DNA of 64,000 bases from assembly GCF_002250705.1 (NCBI RefSeq), contig NZ_NMVP01000008.1:21253-85252 (forward strand). The letters are read 5' to 3'. This stretch comes from Enemella evansiae. GTDB taxonomy: Bacteria; Actinomycetota; Actinomycetes; Propionibacteriales; Propionibacteriaceae. This document shows, one piece after another, positions 44,573-53,273 of the stretch. How positions within the stretch are numbered: the first letter of the stretch is position 1; each line of letters starts with the position of its first letter. Both the position numbers and the translations under genes were made by a program. A model generated the notes under the pieces. That model ran no database searches. It saw only the letters and a program-made list of their open reading frames with translations, and was not told where the DNA came from.

Positions 44573-45985
44573 TTACGTTGCTGAGACGGCGTTCTGTCGG
44601 GTCTGCTGGAAGGCGTCCCAGGCGGCGTAGCTGCCGTCGAGTTCGACGACGTCGTACCCGGCCCGCCGCAGGGCGCTGGCCGCTACGGAGTTCCGCACGC
44701 CGGACTGGCAATAGGTCACGATGGTGCCCTCGGCGGGAAGCTTGTCCAGGTGCCACATGACACGGCCACCGCTGAGCTGGTACGAGCCGGGGATGTTCCC
44801 GGCGATGTGTTCGCTGCGGTTGCGAACGTCCACGACCATAGCGGCGTCAAAACCCTGCAGCTCTTCTGGCTGGATCAGCTTCGGCGTAGTCATGGGGAGC
44901 CCTTCGATGCTGGTGACGTAACCAGCGACGTTATCGATGCCGACCCGTACCAGGTGGTCCCACATGTCCATGGCCTGTTCCTGGTCTGCCGCGAGCAGTA
45001 CCAGCGGGTTCTTGTCGGTCTCGGGGTTCACTACCCAGGCGCCGTAGCTGGCCACGGACTTCCCGGCCGGCACGTTCAGGGAACGGGCTACCGTGCCTTC
45101 ATGGACCTCGCTGTTGGGGCGGGTATCGATGAACGTGGCTTTGTCCGCCGCCAGGTCCTTTGCGACGTCAGCGGTGTCCAGTTCCTCGAGGGGAGCGCGT
45201 TCTCCCATGACGGCGGGGCCTTCACGGTTCTCGCGCTTCATCCGGCCGAAGTAGGCGTGCGCGTCGGGCTGGCCGTCGAGGAGTTCGTCGATGAAGCCCT
45301 GCTCGTCGTTGGCGGCGAGGTAGGGGCCCCACCAGGAGTAGAGCCGCTCGTAACCCACGGTGGAGGACGGGATGGCACCGAGGGCCTTGCCGCAGGCGCT
45401 GCCGGCGCCGTGAGCCGGGTGGACCTGGACGTAGTCCGGCAGGGTCAGGAACTTGTCCCGCAGGCTGGCGAAGAGCTGCTTGGCGCCTTCGAAGCGGGTA
45501 TCGATTCCGCCAGCTGCCTCGTCCAGAAGATCCGGGCGGCCGAGGTCGCCGGAGAAGACGAAGTCACCCGAGAGCAGGTAGCCGGGCTGGTCGCTGAACG
45601 CACCGTCGGTGACCAGGAAAGACAGGTGCTCGGGGGTGTGGCCCGGGGTGTGCACGGCTTGGATGGTGATGTTGCCGATGGTGATCTTGTCGCCGTCGTA
45701 GAGGCGTTCGCCGTCGAATTCGTACTGCCAGTCCGGTCCGCCCTCACCGGAGACGTAGATCTTCGCGCCGGTGGCGGCGGCCAGCTCGCGGGTGCCGGAG
45801 AGGTAGTCGGCGTGGATGTGGGTTTCGGTGACGGCGACGATCTTCATGCCGTTCTTCTCAGCCAGGTCCTGGTAGACGGCGATGTCGCGGCGGCCGTCAA
45901 CGACAATGGCTGTGCCGTTGGCCTGGCAGCCGATCAGGTAGCTGGCCTGGGCGAGGTCTTCATCGTAAATGCGCTCGATAAGCAT
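44573..45985 (-). CDS. persulfide dioxygenase-rhodanese fusion (CstB-like)
   Basis: A 470-aa three-part protein. Residues 1-250 are a metallo-beta-lactamase-fold dioxygenase with THIHADYLSG and HTPGHTPEHLSF, plus a conserved HGAGSACGK cysteine. A Cys-less rhodanese-like domain occupies about 265-355 and a C-terminal rhodanese about 370-465 has the active cysteine in TYCQSGVRNS. This matches CstB, which oxidises persulfides and makes thiosulfate. The ATG at 45985 has GAAGGAGAA upstream, so an open frame reaching 46369 is not used. A CsoR-type palindrome lies 52 bp upstream. Confidence 0.85.
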   Translation of the reverse strand: MLIERIYDEDLAQASYLIGCQANGTAIVVDGRRDIAVYQDLAEKNGMKIVAVTETHIHADYLSGTRELAAATGAKIYVSGEGGPDWQYEFDGERLYDGDKITIGNITIQAVHTPGHTPEHLSFLVTDGAFSDQPGYLLSGDFVFSGDLGRPDLLDEAAGGIDTRFEGAKQLFASLRDKFLTLPDYVQVHPAHGAGSACGKALGAIPSSTVGYERLYSWWGPYLAANDEQGFIDELLDGQPDAHAYFGRMKRENREGPAVMGERAPLEELDTADVAKDLAADKATFIDTRPNSEVHEGTVARSLNVPAGKSVASYGAWVVNPETDKNPLVLLAADQEQAMDMWDHLVRVGIDNVAGYVTSIEGLPMTTPKLIQPEELQGFDAAMVVDVRNRSEHIAGNIPGSYQLSGGRVMWHLDKLPAEGTIVTYCQSGVRNSVAASALRRAGYDVVELDGSYAAWDAFQQTRQNAVSAT

Positions 45986-46036
45986 CTGGTGTTCTCCTTC
46001 ATGGAGTGGGTGTCTTGGGGGATTGATTAAAGTGTA

Positions 46037-46052
46037 ATACCCCGGGGGGGAT
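46037..46052 (-). promoter_or_regulatory. CsoR/CstR-type operator before the CstB-like gene
   Basis: ATACCCCGGGGGGGAT: an A/T-flanked C-run and G-run palindrome of the CsoR class, placed between thioredoxin and the CstB-like gene. It indicates a second promoter inside the leftward cluster. Confidence 0.5.
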
Positions 46053-46092
46053 GTCGCAATGAGGGATGTGCGCCGGGCAAACGGTACGCGTG

Positions 46093-46455
46093 CTAGGCCT
46101 GCTGGTGGTTTTCGGAAGGCTGGAGTTTGTTCATGTCCAGGTTTTTGACGGCCTGGATGACCTCCTCCAGGCCGGTGGCGTTGAGCGCTCCGGGCTGGGA
46201 GAAAACCAGCCTTTTGTCCTTGAAGGCCATGAGGGTGGGGATGGAGGTGATGTTCGCTGCGGCGGAAAGGGCCTGTTCGGCTTCGGTGTCCACCTTGGCG
46301 AAGGTGATGTCCGGGTGGCGCTCGGCGGCGGCACCGTAAGTGGGGGCGAACATGCGGCAGGGGCCGCACCAGGCTGCCCAGAAGTCGACGAAGACGATGT
46401 CGTTGTCCTCCAGGGTCTGGGCGAATGATTGGTCGGTGATGTCGATGGTTGCCAT
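46093..46455 (-). CDS. thioredoxin
   Basis: A 120-aa thioredoxin with the active site FWAAWCGPCRMFAPTY and the cis-proline segment TSIPTLMAFK. It has a short C-terminal extension (NLDMNKLQPSENHQQA). In this cluster it probably reduces persulfides formed on rhodaneses or on the DsrE-like protein. The ATG follows GAAAGGA, and the gene sits 51 bp after a rhodanese gene on the same strand. Confidence 0.9.
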   Translation of the reverse strand: MATIDITDQSFAQTLEDNDIVFVDFWAAWCGPCRMFAPTYGAAAERHPDITFAKVDTEAEQALSAAANITSIPTLMAFKDKRLVFSQPGALNATGLEEVIQAVKNLDMNKLQPSENHQQA

Positions 46456-46506
46456 GATCTGTTGTGTCCTTTCGGGCGGGTGGGGTGGGTGCCCTGCAGT
46501 GGGTGC

Positions 46507-46803
46507 CTAGGTGGTGGGGAGTCCGGCGCGGGTCCAGGCAGCCATGCCGCCGGCCATGGTGTCCGCGGTGTAGCCGGCGCCGTTGAGGGCGTCGGCGACG
46601 GCGGCGCTGCGGTTGCCGCTGCGGCAGACCGCGATGACGGGCACGGCCGGGTCCAGTTCGCCCAGGCGGGCCTGCAGCTGGCCCATGGGGATGTGCAGGG
46701 CGCCGGGGATCATGCCTTCGGCGACTTCGAAGTCCTCGCGGACGTCGAGGATCCGGGCGGTGGAGCGGCGCTGTTCGGCTTCGGTGATGGTGATTTCAGC
46801 CAT
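46507..46803 (-). CDS. single-domain rhodanese
   Basis: A 98-aa rhodanese (sulfur transferase) carrying a persulfide on Cys in the loop CRSGNRS. Other family features are ARILDVREDFEVAEGMIPGALHIP and AGGMAAWTRAG. GAAGGAGA precedes the ATG. It is one of three cysteine-bearing rhodanese proteins in the leftward cluster besides the CstB-like fusion, each with a different active-site loop. Confidence 0.88.
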   Translation of the reverse strand: MAEITITEAEQRRSTARILDVREDFEVAEGMIPGALHIPMGQLQARLGELDPAVPVIAVCRSGNRSAAVADALNGAGYTADTMAGGMAAWTRAGLPTT

Positions 46804-46855
46804 GGTGTTTCTCCTTCGAACTGGTGTCGGGCTGTTGCGGATGCGGAGCGGTTGT

Positions 46856-47197
46856 TCAGCGGACGGGTTCGCCGGCCTGGCGCCAGGCGGCCATGCCGCC
46901 GCGCACCGAGTAGGCGTCGTACCCCATGGCGGCGAGGAGCCGGGCTGCCGAGGCGGACCGGACGCCGGAGGCGCAGACGGTTATCACGGGACGGGTTTTT
47001 TGGATGCCGGCGGTGCTGGACTGCAGCCGGTCCAAGGGGACATGCTTGGCCTGAGGCGCCCGGCCGGTCCGCCATTCCTGGGCTGACCTGACGTCGATGA
47101 GCGTGGCCCCGGAGCCCAGGAGGTCCTTGGCCTGGGCTACGGAGATGGTCTTGTAGGGCTTGCTGAAGGCCTTCTTGAGGGCGTCGATCAGTCCCAT
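46856..47197 (-). CDS. rhodanese with N-terminal extension
   Basis: A 113-aa rhodanese with active loop CASGVRS and motifs [15 protein letters not shown] and [11 protein letters not shown]. The first 18 residues ([17 protein letters not shown]) form an amphipathic basic helix that might associate with the membrane or a partner. It lies 22 bp downstream of the TauE exporter gene and is probably cotranscribed with it. Confidence 0.86.
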   Translation of the reverse strand: MGLIDALKKAFSKPYKTISVAQAKDLLGSGATLIDVRSAQEWRTGRAPQAKHVPLDRLQSSTAGIQKTRPVITVCASGVRSASAARLLAAMGYDAYSVRGGMAAWRQAGEPVR

Positions 47198-47219
47198 GGT
47201 GTTCTCCTCTATGGATGGG

Positions 47220-47978
47220 TCAGGCGGTGATGGTGCCGGCGGTGACCCACGCCGCGACGGCGAAGATGAGTACCGCGAATGAGATGCGGATGTGTTTGTC
47301 CTTCAGGTGGCGGGCAAACCGTGCGGCGAGGACGGATCCCAGGATGGCCGGGATGGCGAATGCCAGGGTGGTGGCCCAGTCGATGGTGTATCCGGCAGCG
47401 TGGGCGCCGAACCCTGCGGCGGAATTGACCACGATGATCGCCAAAGAGGTTCCAACGGCCTGCTTCATGCGCAGGCCCAGGAAGATGGTCAGTGCGGGGG
47501 TGATGAGGAAGCCGCCGCCTACTCCGAGGAGCCCGGTGAGGAACCCGACGAGCAGGCCCACCCCCACGGCCTTCGGGGCGCAGGACCGGAATGCACGGTT
47601 CGGTCCGGTGCTGCAGGAACCTTCGGTTTCGCGGGGCTTGCTGAGCATCCGGATGCCCGCGGCCACCATGATCACGGCGAAAGCCAGCATCAGGATGTTC
47701 GGGTCCAGCAGTTTGCCCACGGCCGCGCCGGCCCAGGCTGCCGGAATCCCGGCAGCCCCGACCAGTGCGATTACGGGCCAGTTCAGGCCATCGCGGACCC
47801 TGGGCAGCAGGGCGGCAAGCGAGGATACGCCCACTACCAGCAGCGACGTGGGAATCGCTTGCGCCGGGGTCATGCCCACCCCGTACACCAGGGCCGGAAC
47901 GGCGATGATGGACCCGCCGCCGCCCACAACACCCAGGACAATGCCGACGACGAGCCCCAGAACCAGGGCCGGAATCAT
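47220..47978 (-). CDS. sulfite/sulfonate exporter, TauE/SafE family
   Basis: A 252-aa eight-helix membrane protein. The repeated glycine signatures are [22 protein letters not shown] at the N-terminus and [19 protein letters not shown] in the second half, typical of TauE/SafE. In staphylococcal cst operons TauE is proposed to export sulfite or thiosulfate made by CstB. It overlaps the upstream rhodanese-membrane gene by ATGA. A cytoplasmic loop carries a cysteine-containing stretch ([15 protein letters not shown]). Confidence 0.87.
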   Translation of the reverse strand: MIPALVLGLVVGIVLGVVGGGGSIIAVPALVYGVGMTPAQAIPTSLLVVGVSSLAALLPRVRDGLNWPVIALVGAAGIPAAWAGAAVGKLLDPNILMLAFAVIMVAAGIRMLSKPRETEGSCSTGPNRAFRSCAPKAVGVGLLVGFLTGLLGVGGGFLITPALTIFLGLRMKQAVGTSLAIIVVNSAAGFGAHAAGYTIDWATTLAFAIPAILGSVLAARFARHLKDKHIRISFAVLIFAVAAWVTAGTITA

Positions 47979-48589
47979 GCCGCGGCGTCCTCAGCCGTCT
48001 GCAGGGGAAGCTGCAGGATGGCGCTTTCGCGGGTGGGCTCCTTGGCGGCCTTGTTCCACGGCATGGCCGAGAGGGCCTGGCCCATGGCGCAGGTGTTGGT
48101 CGCGGCTGAGAACGTCAGGCCGGTCCCGCTGACCCCGGCAATCGTCCGGATCTTTGGAGAAACGAACTTGCCGCCGGCCAGGCCCAGGACCACGAGGGAC
48201 CCGGCCACAAGACGGACCTGCCGCTCAAGGTCCCAGCGGTCCTTACCCTTTACGACGTCCCCGCCGGCGGCGGCGAAGCCGGGTGCGCCGCCGGTCAGTA
48301 CGTAGGCGGTGTCGATTCCGGCCTTGGCAAGGCGCTGGCGGGCTTGCTCGGCGCGCACGCCGGACTGGCAGACCAGGACCACGCGGGAGCCCAGGCGGGC
48401 GGCGAGCTCGTCGGTGTGCTCGGACAAAAGCGGCAGGGGCACATTGTAGGAGCCGCGGATGTGCATGGACTCGAATTCTGCGGCTGAGCGGACGTCGATG
48501 ACCACGAGGTCCTGGTGCTCTTTGAACCAGGACTGCAGGGTTTCAGGGGCGAGTGCGGTCACGGCCGGGGCTGTGGAAGGGGAAGTCAT
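47975..48589 (-). CDS. membrane rhodanese (YgaP-like, rhodanese plus DUF2892)
   Basis: A 204-aa protein. Residues 10-115 are a rhodanese domain with active loop [10 protein letters not shown]. Residues 125-185 hold two membrane helices of the DUF2892 type ([14 protein letters not shown] and [17 protein letters not shown]), as in E. coli YgaP. The ATG at 48589 has GAGAGG upstream and is preferred to a start at 48625. It is the first gene of the leftward cluster, divergent from the CstR-like repressor across an operator-rich region. Confidence 0.85.
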   Translation of the reverse strand: MTSPSTAPAVTALAPETLQSWFKEHQDLVVIDVRSAAEFESMHIRGSYNVPLPLLSEHTDELAARLGSRVVLVCQSGVRAEQARQRLAKAGIDTAYVLTGGAPGFAAAGGDVVKGKDRWDLERQVRLVAGSLVVLGLAGGKFVSPKIRTIAGVSGTGLTFSAATNTCAMGQALSAMPWNKAAKEPTRESAILQLPLQTAEDAAA

Positions 48590-48638
48590 GTTGGCCTCTC
48601 GGAAGGGGTCGGGTGGATACCCCACCGAGTATTGCAGA

Positions 48639-48652
48639 TACCCCTGGGGGTA
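48639..48652. promoter_or_regulatory. perfect CsoR/CstR-type operator
   Basis: TACCCC-TG-GGGGTA is a perfect palindrome in the divergent region between the membrane rhodanese and the repressor gene. It fits the GC-tract operators of CsoR-family proteins. Confidence 0.65.
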
Positions 48653-48657
48653 GTTAA

Positions 48658-48966
<309 letters not shown>

Positions 48967-48999
48967 TAAGACCAGCTATCGAGCAGCCCAAGGAGACCC

Positions 49000-49416
49000 A
49001 TGACGTACACACTCGCTACCACCGTCGCCCTTCCGTGGGCTGAAGCCCTGGACCGCACCCGGGAAGCCCTGTCAGCCCAGGGTTTCGGGATCCTCACGGA
49101 AATCGACGTCCGCTCCACCTTCGAGACCAAGCTTGGTGCTGAAGCGGCGGACGCTGTCGGTGACTACGTCATCCTCGGCGCCTGCAACCCGGCCTTGGCC
49201 AGCCGCGCCCTCGCCGCCGAACCGGAAATCGGTGCTCTGCTGCCGTGCAATGTCGTGGTGCGCCGGAACAAGGATGCAGAGATGACCACGGTGGAAGCCA
49301 TCGACCCCCAGACCATGGTCCAGCTCAGCGCCGCACCGGCCGTCAAGGAGATCGCCGACGACGCCGGTACCCGTCTCGGGAGGGCCCTCGCCGACCTGGG
49401 CGAAGCGGCGACGTAG
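49000..49416 (+). CDS. DUF302 domain protein
   Basis: A 138-aa protein with the DUF302 pattern: LPWAEALDRTREALSAQGFGILTEIDVRSTFETKLG, then YVILGACNPALASRALAAEPEIGALLPCNVVV. The two cysteines (in GACNP and LLPCN) are typical of the family and might carry sulfur. DUF302 genes often neighbour sulfur-oxidation and rhodanese genes. GGAGA precedes the ATG, and the next gene starts 1 bp after the stop. Function is unproven. Confidence 0.82.
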   Translation: MTYTLATTVALPWAEALDRTREALSAQGFGILTEIDVRSTFETKLGAEAADAVGDYVILGACNPALASRALAAEPEIGALLPCNVVVRRNKDAEMTTVEAIDPQTMVQLSAAPAVKEIADDAGTRLGRALADLGEAAT

Positions 49417-49417
49417 A

Positions 49418-49798
49418 GTGTCCGCGCAAACAACGGTTCCAGAGACTGAGCAGGCCGCACCCGGCCTGCTTATCCACTCAGCCGGCCCGCTCGAAAAGGA
49501 TGCCCTGACCGGCATCCTGCGCAGCGCCGCCAACGCCCGCGCCGCGCTGGGTCAGGCATCTGGCATTGAAGTGGTCGTCCAAGGGCCCGGCGTCACACTC
49601 CTCGCCACAAACTCACCCGCCACCGAAGCCATCGCAAACGCCGGGCAACTCCACGTGGATATCCTCGCCTGCGGCAACAGCATGCGCTCAGCCGGCATGG
49701 AAGACAAAGACCTCGCGCCCGGCGTTGGCACGGTGCCGGCAGCCATCGCCCACCTGGCCCGGCGTCAATGGGACGGCTGGGCCTACGCCAGGCTGTAG
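49418..49798 (+). CDS. DsrE-family sulfur-carrier-like protein
   Basis: A 126-aa protein with the DsrE/DsrF-like fold pattern: LLIHSAGPLEKDALTGILRSAANARAAL, IEVVVQGPGVTLL, and VDILACGNSMRSAGM, where the cysteine is the likely sulfur-accepting residue. It starts on GTG just after the DUF302 stop, so the repressor, DUF302 and DsrE genes form one rightward operon. It probably relays sulfane sulfur among the rhodaneses, by analogy with DsrE/TusD. Confidence 0.8.
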   Translation: MSAQTTVPETEQAAPGLLIHSAGPLEKDALTGILRSAANARAALGQASGIEVVVQGPGVTLLATNSPATEAIANAGQLHVDILACGNSMRSAGMEDKDLAPGVGTVPAAIAHLARRQWDGWAYARL

Positions 49799-49846
49799 AG
49801 CCGCCCCTGATGATGTGGACCCACCCTGGTGCAGGTGCTCCCATAG

Positions 49847-49989
49847 GTGTCTCGGAAATCAAAAGCTTTTCAAGACACTGTTCCGGACCTGAGGAGGGGT
49901 TGGCGGCCGGCTGAGAAAGCCGGGCACCTCCTTGTCTTGCAAACACGTCTCACAGTAAATCGTCTCAGTGGGGGCCCGTAAGGGACTTT
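49847..49989. other. candidate res (resolution) site of the transposon
   Basis: The 209-bp gap before the resolvase gene holds a 32-bp dyad at 49847-49878: GTGTCT and AGACAC arms around a central AAAAGCTTTT. Further TGTCT- and GTCTC-like half sites follow at 49933-49967. Serine resolvases bind such dyads next to their own gene. The extent of subsites II and III is guessed. Confidence 0.5.
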
Positions 49990-50007
49990 TTGAGCCAGAA
50001 TGGCCTA

Positions 50008-50604
50008 ATGAGGCAATTGGGCTACACGCGGGTGAGTACTTCGAACCAGGATGCCCAGCTGCAGCTCGACGCACTCGTCTCCGCCGGCGTGCAAAAGCGC
50101 GACGTCTTCGCCGACGTAACCTCGGGAAGCAAGACGGCGATCGAACGGCCCGGGATGAAGAGGCTCCTCGAGTACGCCGAGGAGGGCGACACCGTCGTTG
50201 TGTGGCGGGTCGATCGGCTGGGCCGGTCACTGATCGACGTGTTGAACACCGTGAACCTGCTGCGCGAACGCGGCGTCCAGGTCCGATCCATCTCAGACGG
50301 TATCGACCCGGCGACCTCGACGGGCCGGTTGATGCTGAACATGCTTGCCACGTTGGCCGAGTATGAGCGCGAGCTGATCGTCGAGCGGGTTAATGCCGGC
50401 ATCGCCGCTGCCAGGCAGAACGGAACGCGATTTGGCCGGCCACTGACGGATCCAATTGTCATTGCGGACAAGCTCGCGATCGCGCAGGACGCCCGGGCGA
50501 AGGGACGCACCGCGGAAGACGCCGCCCGTCTCGTTGGATGGAGCCGTGCGACTCTTTACCGCCACCAGCAAGCCCTCGCCGCCCGCGAGAGCACCAGAAC
50601 GTAG
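50008..50604 (+). CDS. serine resolvase (Tn3/BinL type)
   Basis: A 198-aa small serine recombinase. The nucleophile is Ser10 in GYTRVSTSNQD, with the active-site arginine segment VVWRVDRLGRSLIDVL and MLATLAEYERELIVERV. The C-terminal helix-turn-helix is TAEDAARLVGWSRATLYRHQQAL. It resolves cointegrates formed by the adjacent transposase at the nearby res site, as BinL does in Tn552. ATG 50008 is chosen over an in-frame TTG at 49990. Confidence 0.92.
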   Translation: MRQLGYTRVSTSNQDAQLQLDALVSAGVQKRDVFADVTSGSKTAIERPGMKRLLEYAEEGDTVVVWRVDRLGRSLIDVLNTVNLLRERGVQVRSISDGIDPATSTGRLMLNMLATLAEYERELIVERVNAGIAAARQNGTRFGRPLTDPIVIADKLAIAQDARAKGRTAEDAARLVGWSRATLYRHQQALAARESTRT

Positions 50605-50610
50605 GTAATC

Positions 50611-51993
50611 CTGAACGGCGATGAGCGCTGGAAAGTCCTTCGACTTCACGTCGAGGACCAGATCCCGCTTGCCGCCCTCGCCCGTGAAACCGGGATCAGC
50701 ACCCGCACTCTTCAACGTTGGCTTCGGTTCTACCGGGCTGGTGGTGCGAGTGCTCTCGACTTGGGACCGCGCGCCGATGCCGGCACGCGGCGCATAGACC
50801 CCGGATTGGTTAGGTTTATCGAGGGACTTGCACTGACGAAGCCCCGCCCGAGCATGGCAACGCTGCACCGACTTGCGGCGGCCGAAGCGGGCGGACGAGG
50901 CGCCCAGGCGCCGAGTTACTCCGTTGTCCGCGGAATCGTCCAGGCACTGGACCCCGCCCTGGTGACTCTGGCTCTCGAAGGTCCCGCATCGTATAGGGAC
51001 CGACATGAACTTGTCCTTCGCCGCCGCGCCGAGCGCCCAAACCAGATCTGGCAAGCGGACCACACCCAACTGGATATCCTCATCAACGGCGCCAACGGGA
51101 AACCTGATCGGCCCTGGCTGACGACAGTGATGGACGATTACTCCCGGGCGCTCTGTGGCTACACCGTCTTCACAGGTGCACCATCAGCGCTCAACACAGC
51201 CCTTGCCCTCCGGCAGGCCATTTGGCGCAAGAGTGATCCCAGCTGGGCAATGTGCGGACTGCCCGACATCCTGCACGTGGACCACGGCTCCGACTTCACG
51301 AGCCACCACCTTGAACACACTGCCATCGAGCTGCACATCCGCATCATCCACTCGACCATCGCCCGGCCGCAGGGCCGGGGAAAAATCGAGCGGTTCTTCG
51401 GGACCATTAACACCGAAGTTCTTCCCACCCTCCCCGGACATCTGGGGCCGGGGAGCAGAAAACCACAGCCCGCACTCGATCTCCCCGGACTCGATCGCGC
51501 CATCGGAGGCTTCGTCGCCGTCTACAACGACCGGCCCCACAGTGAGATCGGTACCTCACCACGGGATGCTTGGGTCGGCGACGGCTGGCTGCCCAGGATG
51601 CCGGAAAGTCTGGAAAACCTCGACGGACTCCTCCTGACAGTTCCGAAGAGCCGGACCGTGCAACGCGACGGCATCCACTTTCAAGGCCAGCGCTACCTCT
51701 CACCCACGCTGGCGCCCTTCGTAGGGCAAACCGTCACCATCCGCTACGACCCTCGGGACATCTCCGAAATCCGCGTCTACGACCACAACACCTTCGTTTG
51801 CGTCGCAGTCGATGAAGACCACCCCAACCTTCGTCTAAGTCTGCGGGACATCGAGGCTGCACGCAGAGCGCGCCGCAGAGAACTGCGCCGCACCATCAAC
51901 GACCGCATTCCAACAATCACCAGCCGTGAAGAACCGCACATCACTGAACCAGTACGGCGGCGGCGCCGACTTCGCACCTACGAAGAGGACTAA
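50611..51993 (+). CDS. DD(35)E transposase, TniA/Tn552 p480 type
   Basis: About 460 aa. An N-terminal helix-turn-helix (VLRLHVEDQIPLAALARETG onward) is followed by the rve catalytic core with Asp in QADHTQLDI, Asp in HVDHGSDF and Glu in GRGKIERFF, 35 residues after the second Asp. A Mu-type C-terminal beta-barrel (SPTLAPFVGQTVTIRYDP) and a basic tail end the protein. No ATG or GTG precedes the HTH: the open frame begins at 50605 and the only candidates are CTG 50611 or, after loss of the HTH, TTG 50761. Expression may be weak or the start mutated. Confidence 0.85.
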   Translation: MNGDERWKVLRLHVEDQIPLAALARETGISTRTLQRWLRFYRAGGASALDLGPRADAGTRRIDPGLVRFIEGLALTKPRPSMATLHRLAAAEAGGRGAQAPSYSVVRGIVQALDPALVTLALEGPASYRDRHELVLRRRAERPNQIWQADHTQLDILINGANGKPDRPWLTTVMDDYSRALCGYTVFTGAPSALNTALALRQAIWRKSDPSWAMCGLPDILHVDHGSDFTSHHLEHTAIELHIRIIHSTIARPQGRGKIERFFGTINTEVLPTLPGHLGPGSRKPQPALDLPGLDRAIGGFVAVYNDRPHSEIGTSPRDAWVGDGWLPRMPESLENLDGLLLTVPKSRTVQRDGIHFQGQRYLSPTLAPFVGQTVTIRYDPRDISEIRVYDHNTFVCVAVDEDHPNLRLSLRDIEAARRARRRELRRTINDRIPTITSREEPHITEPVRRRRRLRTYEED

Positions 51994-52802
51994 TGATGAA
52001 CCCCACCTTCATCGTCACCAAGGAACACCGACGCTTCAACGAGTTCGCCAACGCAGTCCGAAAAGAACGAACAATAGGGATCTGCCACGGGGACGCCGGA
52101 GTGGGTAAAACACTCTCCGCGCGCCGCTACGCAAACTGGGATGACCTTGAGCCCTACATCACCGAGTGGGGACCACGCGGCGACCAGGACGAGAAGCACT
52201 ACGCATTCGCTAACCGCTCCCGGGCCGTCTTCTACACCCCGGACGTTCTCTGCCGTCCCAAGACCCTCATGGAGGACATACACCGGTACCAGGTGAGAAT
52301 CGGCTCGTGCATTGACGAACACCTGCACAAACTCGATGCCGCACCACGCTCAATGAACAGAGTCACCACACTCGTGGAGCTGCTCATCATCGATGAAGCC
52401 GAACGGCTCAACGCGACAGCCCTTGAACTCCTCCGTGATAACCACGACCGAACCCACCTGCCCATGATCCTCATCGGCATGCCCGGCATAGACCAACGAT
52501 TCCGGCACTACCCCCCGCTATACAGCAGGCTCGGCTTCTCCCACCGATACCGCGCCCTTGGCAGAGACGAGCTCCTCTTTGTTCTGGACCGACATTGGAA
52601 ACGGCTCGGCCGGACCCTCGACCCGGATGACTTCACCGATGCCCAGGCAATTGCCGCAGTAGAGCGCATCACCCGAGGCAACTTCCGTCTCCTCGAACGG
52701 CTATTCCCCCAGATCACCCGCGTCCTCAAGATCAACCAGCTCGAAACCATCACCGACGACGTCGTGGAAGCAGCAGCAAGCATCCTCGTTATCGGGAACT
52801 AG
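51993..52802 (+). CDS. transposition ATPase, TniB/MuB-like
   Basis: A 269-aa AAA+ protein with Walker A CHGDAGVGKTLSARRY near residue 36 and Walker B LLIIDEAERLN near residue 131. The sensor segment is LIGMPGIDQRFRHYPPLYSRLGF. TniB/MuB proteins bind target DNA and activate the transposase; Tn552 has a 271-aa counterpart. ATG 51993 overlaps the transposase stop by one base (TAATG), with a second ATG at once after it. The stop codon touches the right terminal repeat. Confidence 0.9.
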   Translation: MMNPTFIVTKEHRRFNEFANAVRKERTIGICHGDAGVGKTLSARRYANWDDLEPYITEWGPRGDQDEKHYAFANRSRAVFYTPDVLCRPKTLMEDIHRYQVRIGSCIDEHLHKLDAAPRSMNRVTTLVELLIIDEAERLNATALELLRDNHDRTHLPMILIGMPGIDQRFRHYPPLYSRLGFSHRYRALGRDELLFVLDRHWKRLGRTLDPDDFTDAQAIAAVERITRGNFRLLERLFPQITRVLKINQLETITDDVVEAAASILVIGN

Positions 52803-52850
52803 CGACATAGAGCGAAAACAGAACGCCGCCACCTAACGGACAAGTCCACA
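52803..52850 (-). repeat. right terminal inverted repeat
   Basis: Read on the minus strand it starts TGTGGACTTG and aligns with the left end without gaps for 48 bp. Shared blocks are TGTGG, GGCGGC, TGTT, TCGCT and TGTCG. Confidence 0.75.
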
Positions 52851-52859
52851 CCGCTCGCC
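52851..52859 (+). repeat. target-site duplication, right copy
   Basis: CCGCTCGCC, identical to 43081-43089. Dropping this copy joins the two gene parts in frame. Confidence 0.8.
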
Positions 52860-53273
52860 CCGGTGATCCCGCTGCGGCCGCACGCCGAGCGGGCCGCGAA
52901 CCGGAAGACCGAGCAGCCGGCCACCGGGCCGGACACCGAGACGGTCCGCCGGCTGGAGCGGGAGCTGGGTGGTGCCGAGGTACGCCTCAGCGATGCCCGG
53001 CAGGCGGCCGAGCGGGCCGAACAGGCCCGGGATGAGGCGTACGCCGAAGCGGAGCAGGCCGAGAACCGGGCGCGCGAACTGGCCGCGGCGATCGACGCGC
53101 TGCGCACGCAGCTCAGCGCGGCCGAGGCCGAGGCCGCCGCGCTCGCACAGCAGCGGAAACGGCTCGCCGCCTCGGCCGCGGAGACGACCGAGGCGGCGAA
53201 CCGTGCCGCCGACGAGATCACCGAGCGGCAGCGTGCGGTGGACGAGCTGCAGGCGCTGCTCGACGAGCTCTAG
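52860..53273 (+). pseudogene. 3' part of the coiled-coil protein gene cut by the transposon
   Basis: The last 137 codons of the interrupted gene, beginning PVIPLRPHAERAANRK and ending DELQALLDEL before TAG. It is a long Ala/Glu/Arg coiled coil from about its residue 25 to the end. It lacks its own start and is probably not expressed. It overlaps the converging MatC-type gene by 4 bp. Confidence 0.82.

Noticed and set aside
44573..46369. Extended 598-codon form of the CstB-like gene
   Set aside because: The extra N-terminus reads through the operator and thioredoxin region; ATG 45985 has a strong ribosome site and matches the family start.
50611..52802. Assignment of the transposase as an IS481 or IS3 element
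   Set aside because: The Mu-type C-terminal domain, the TniB-like ATPase and the resolvase fit Tn552/Tn5053-type transposons instead.
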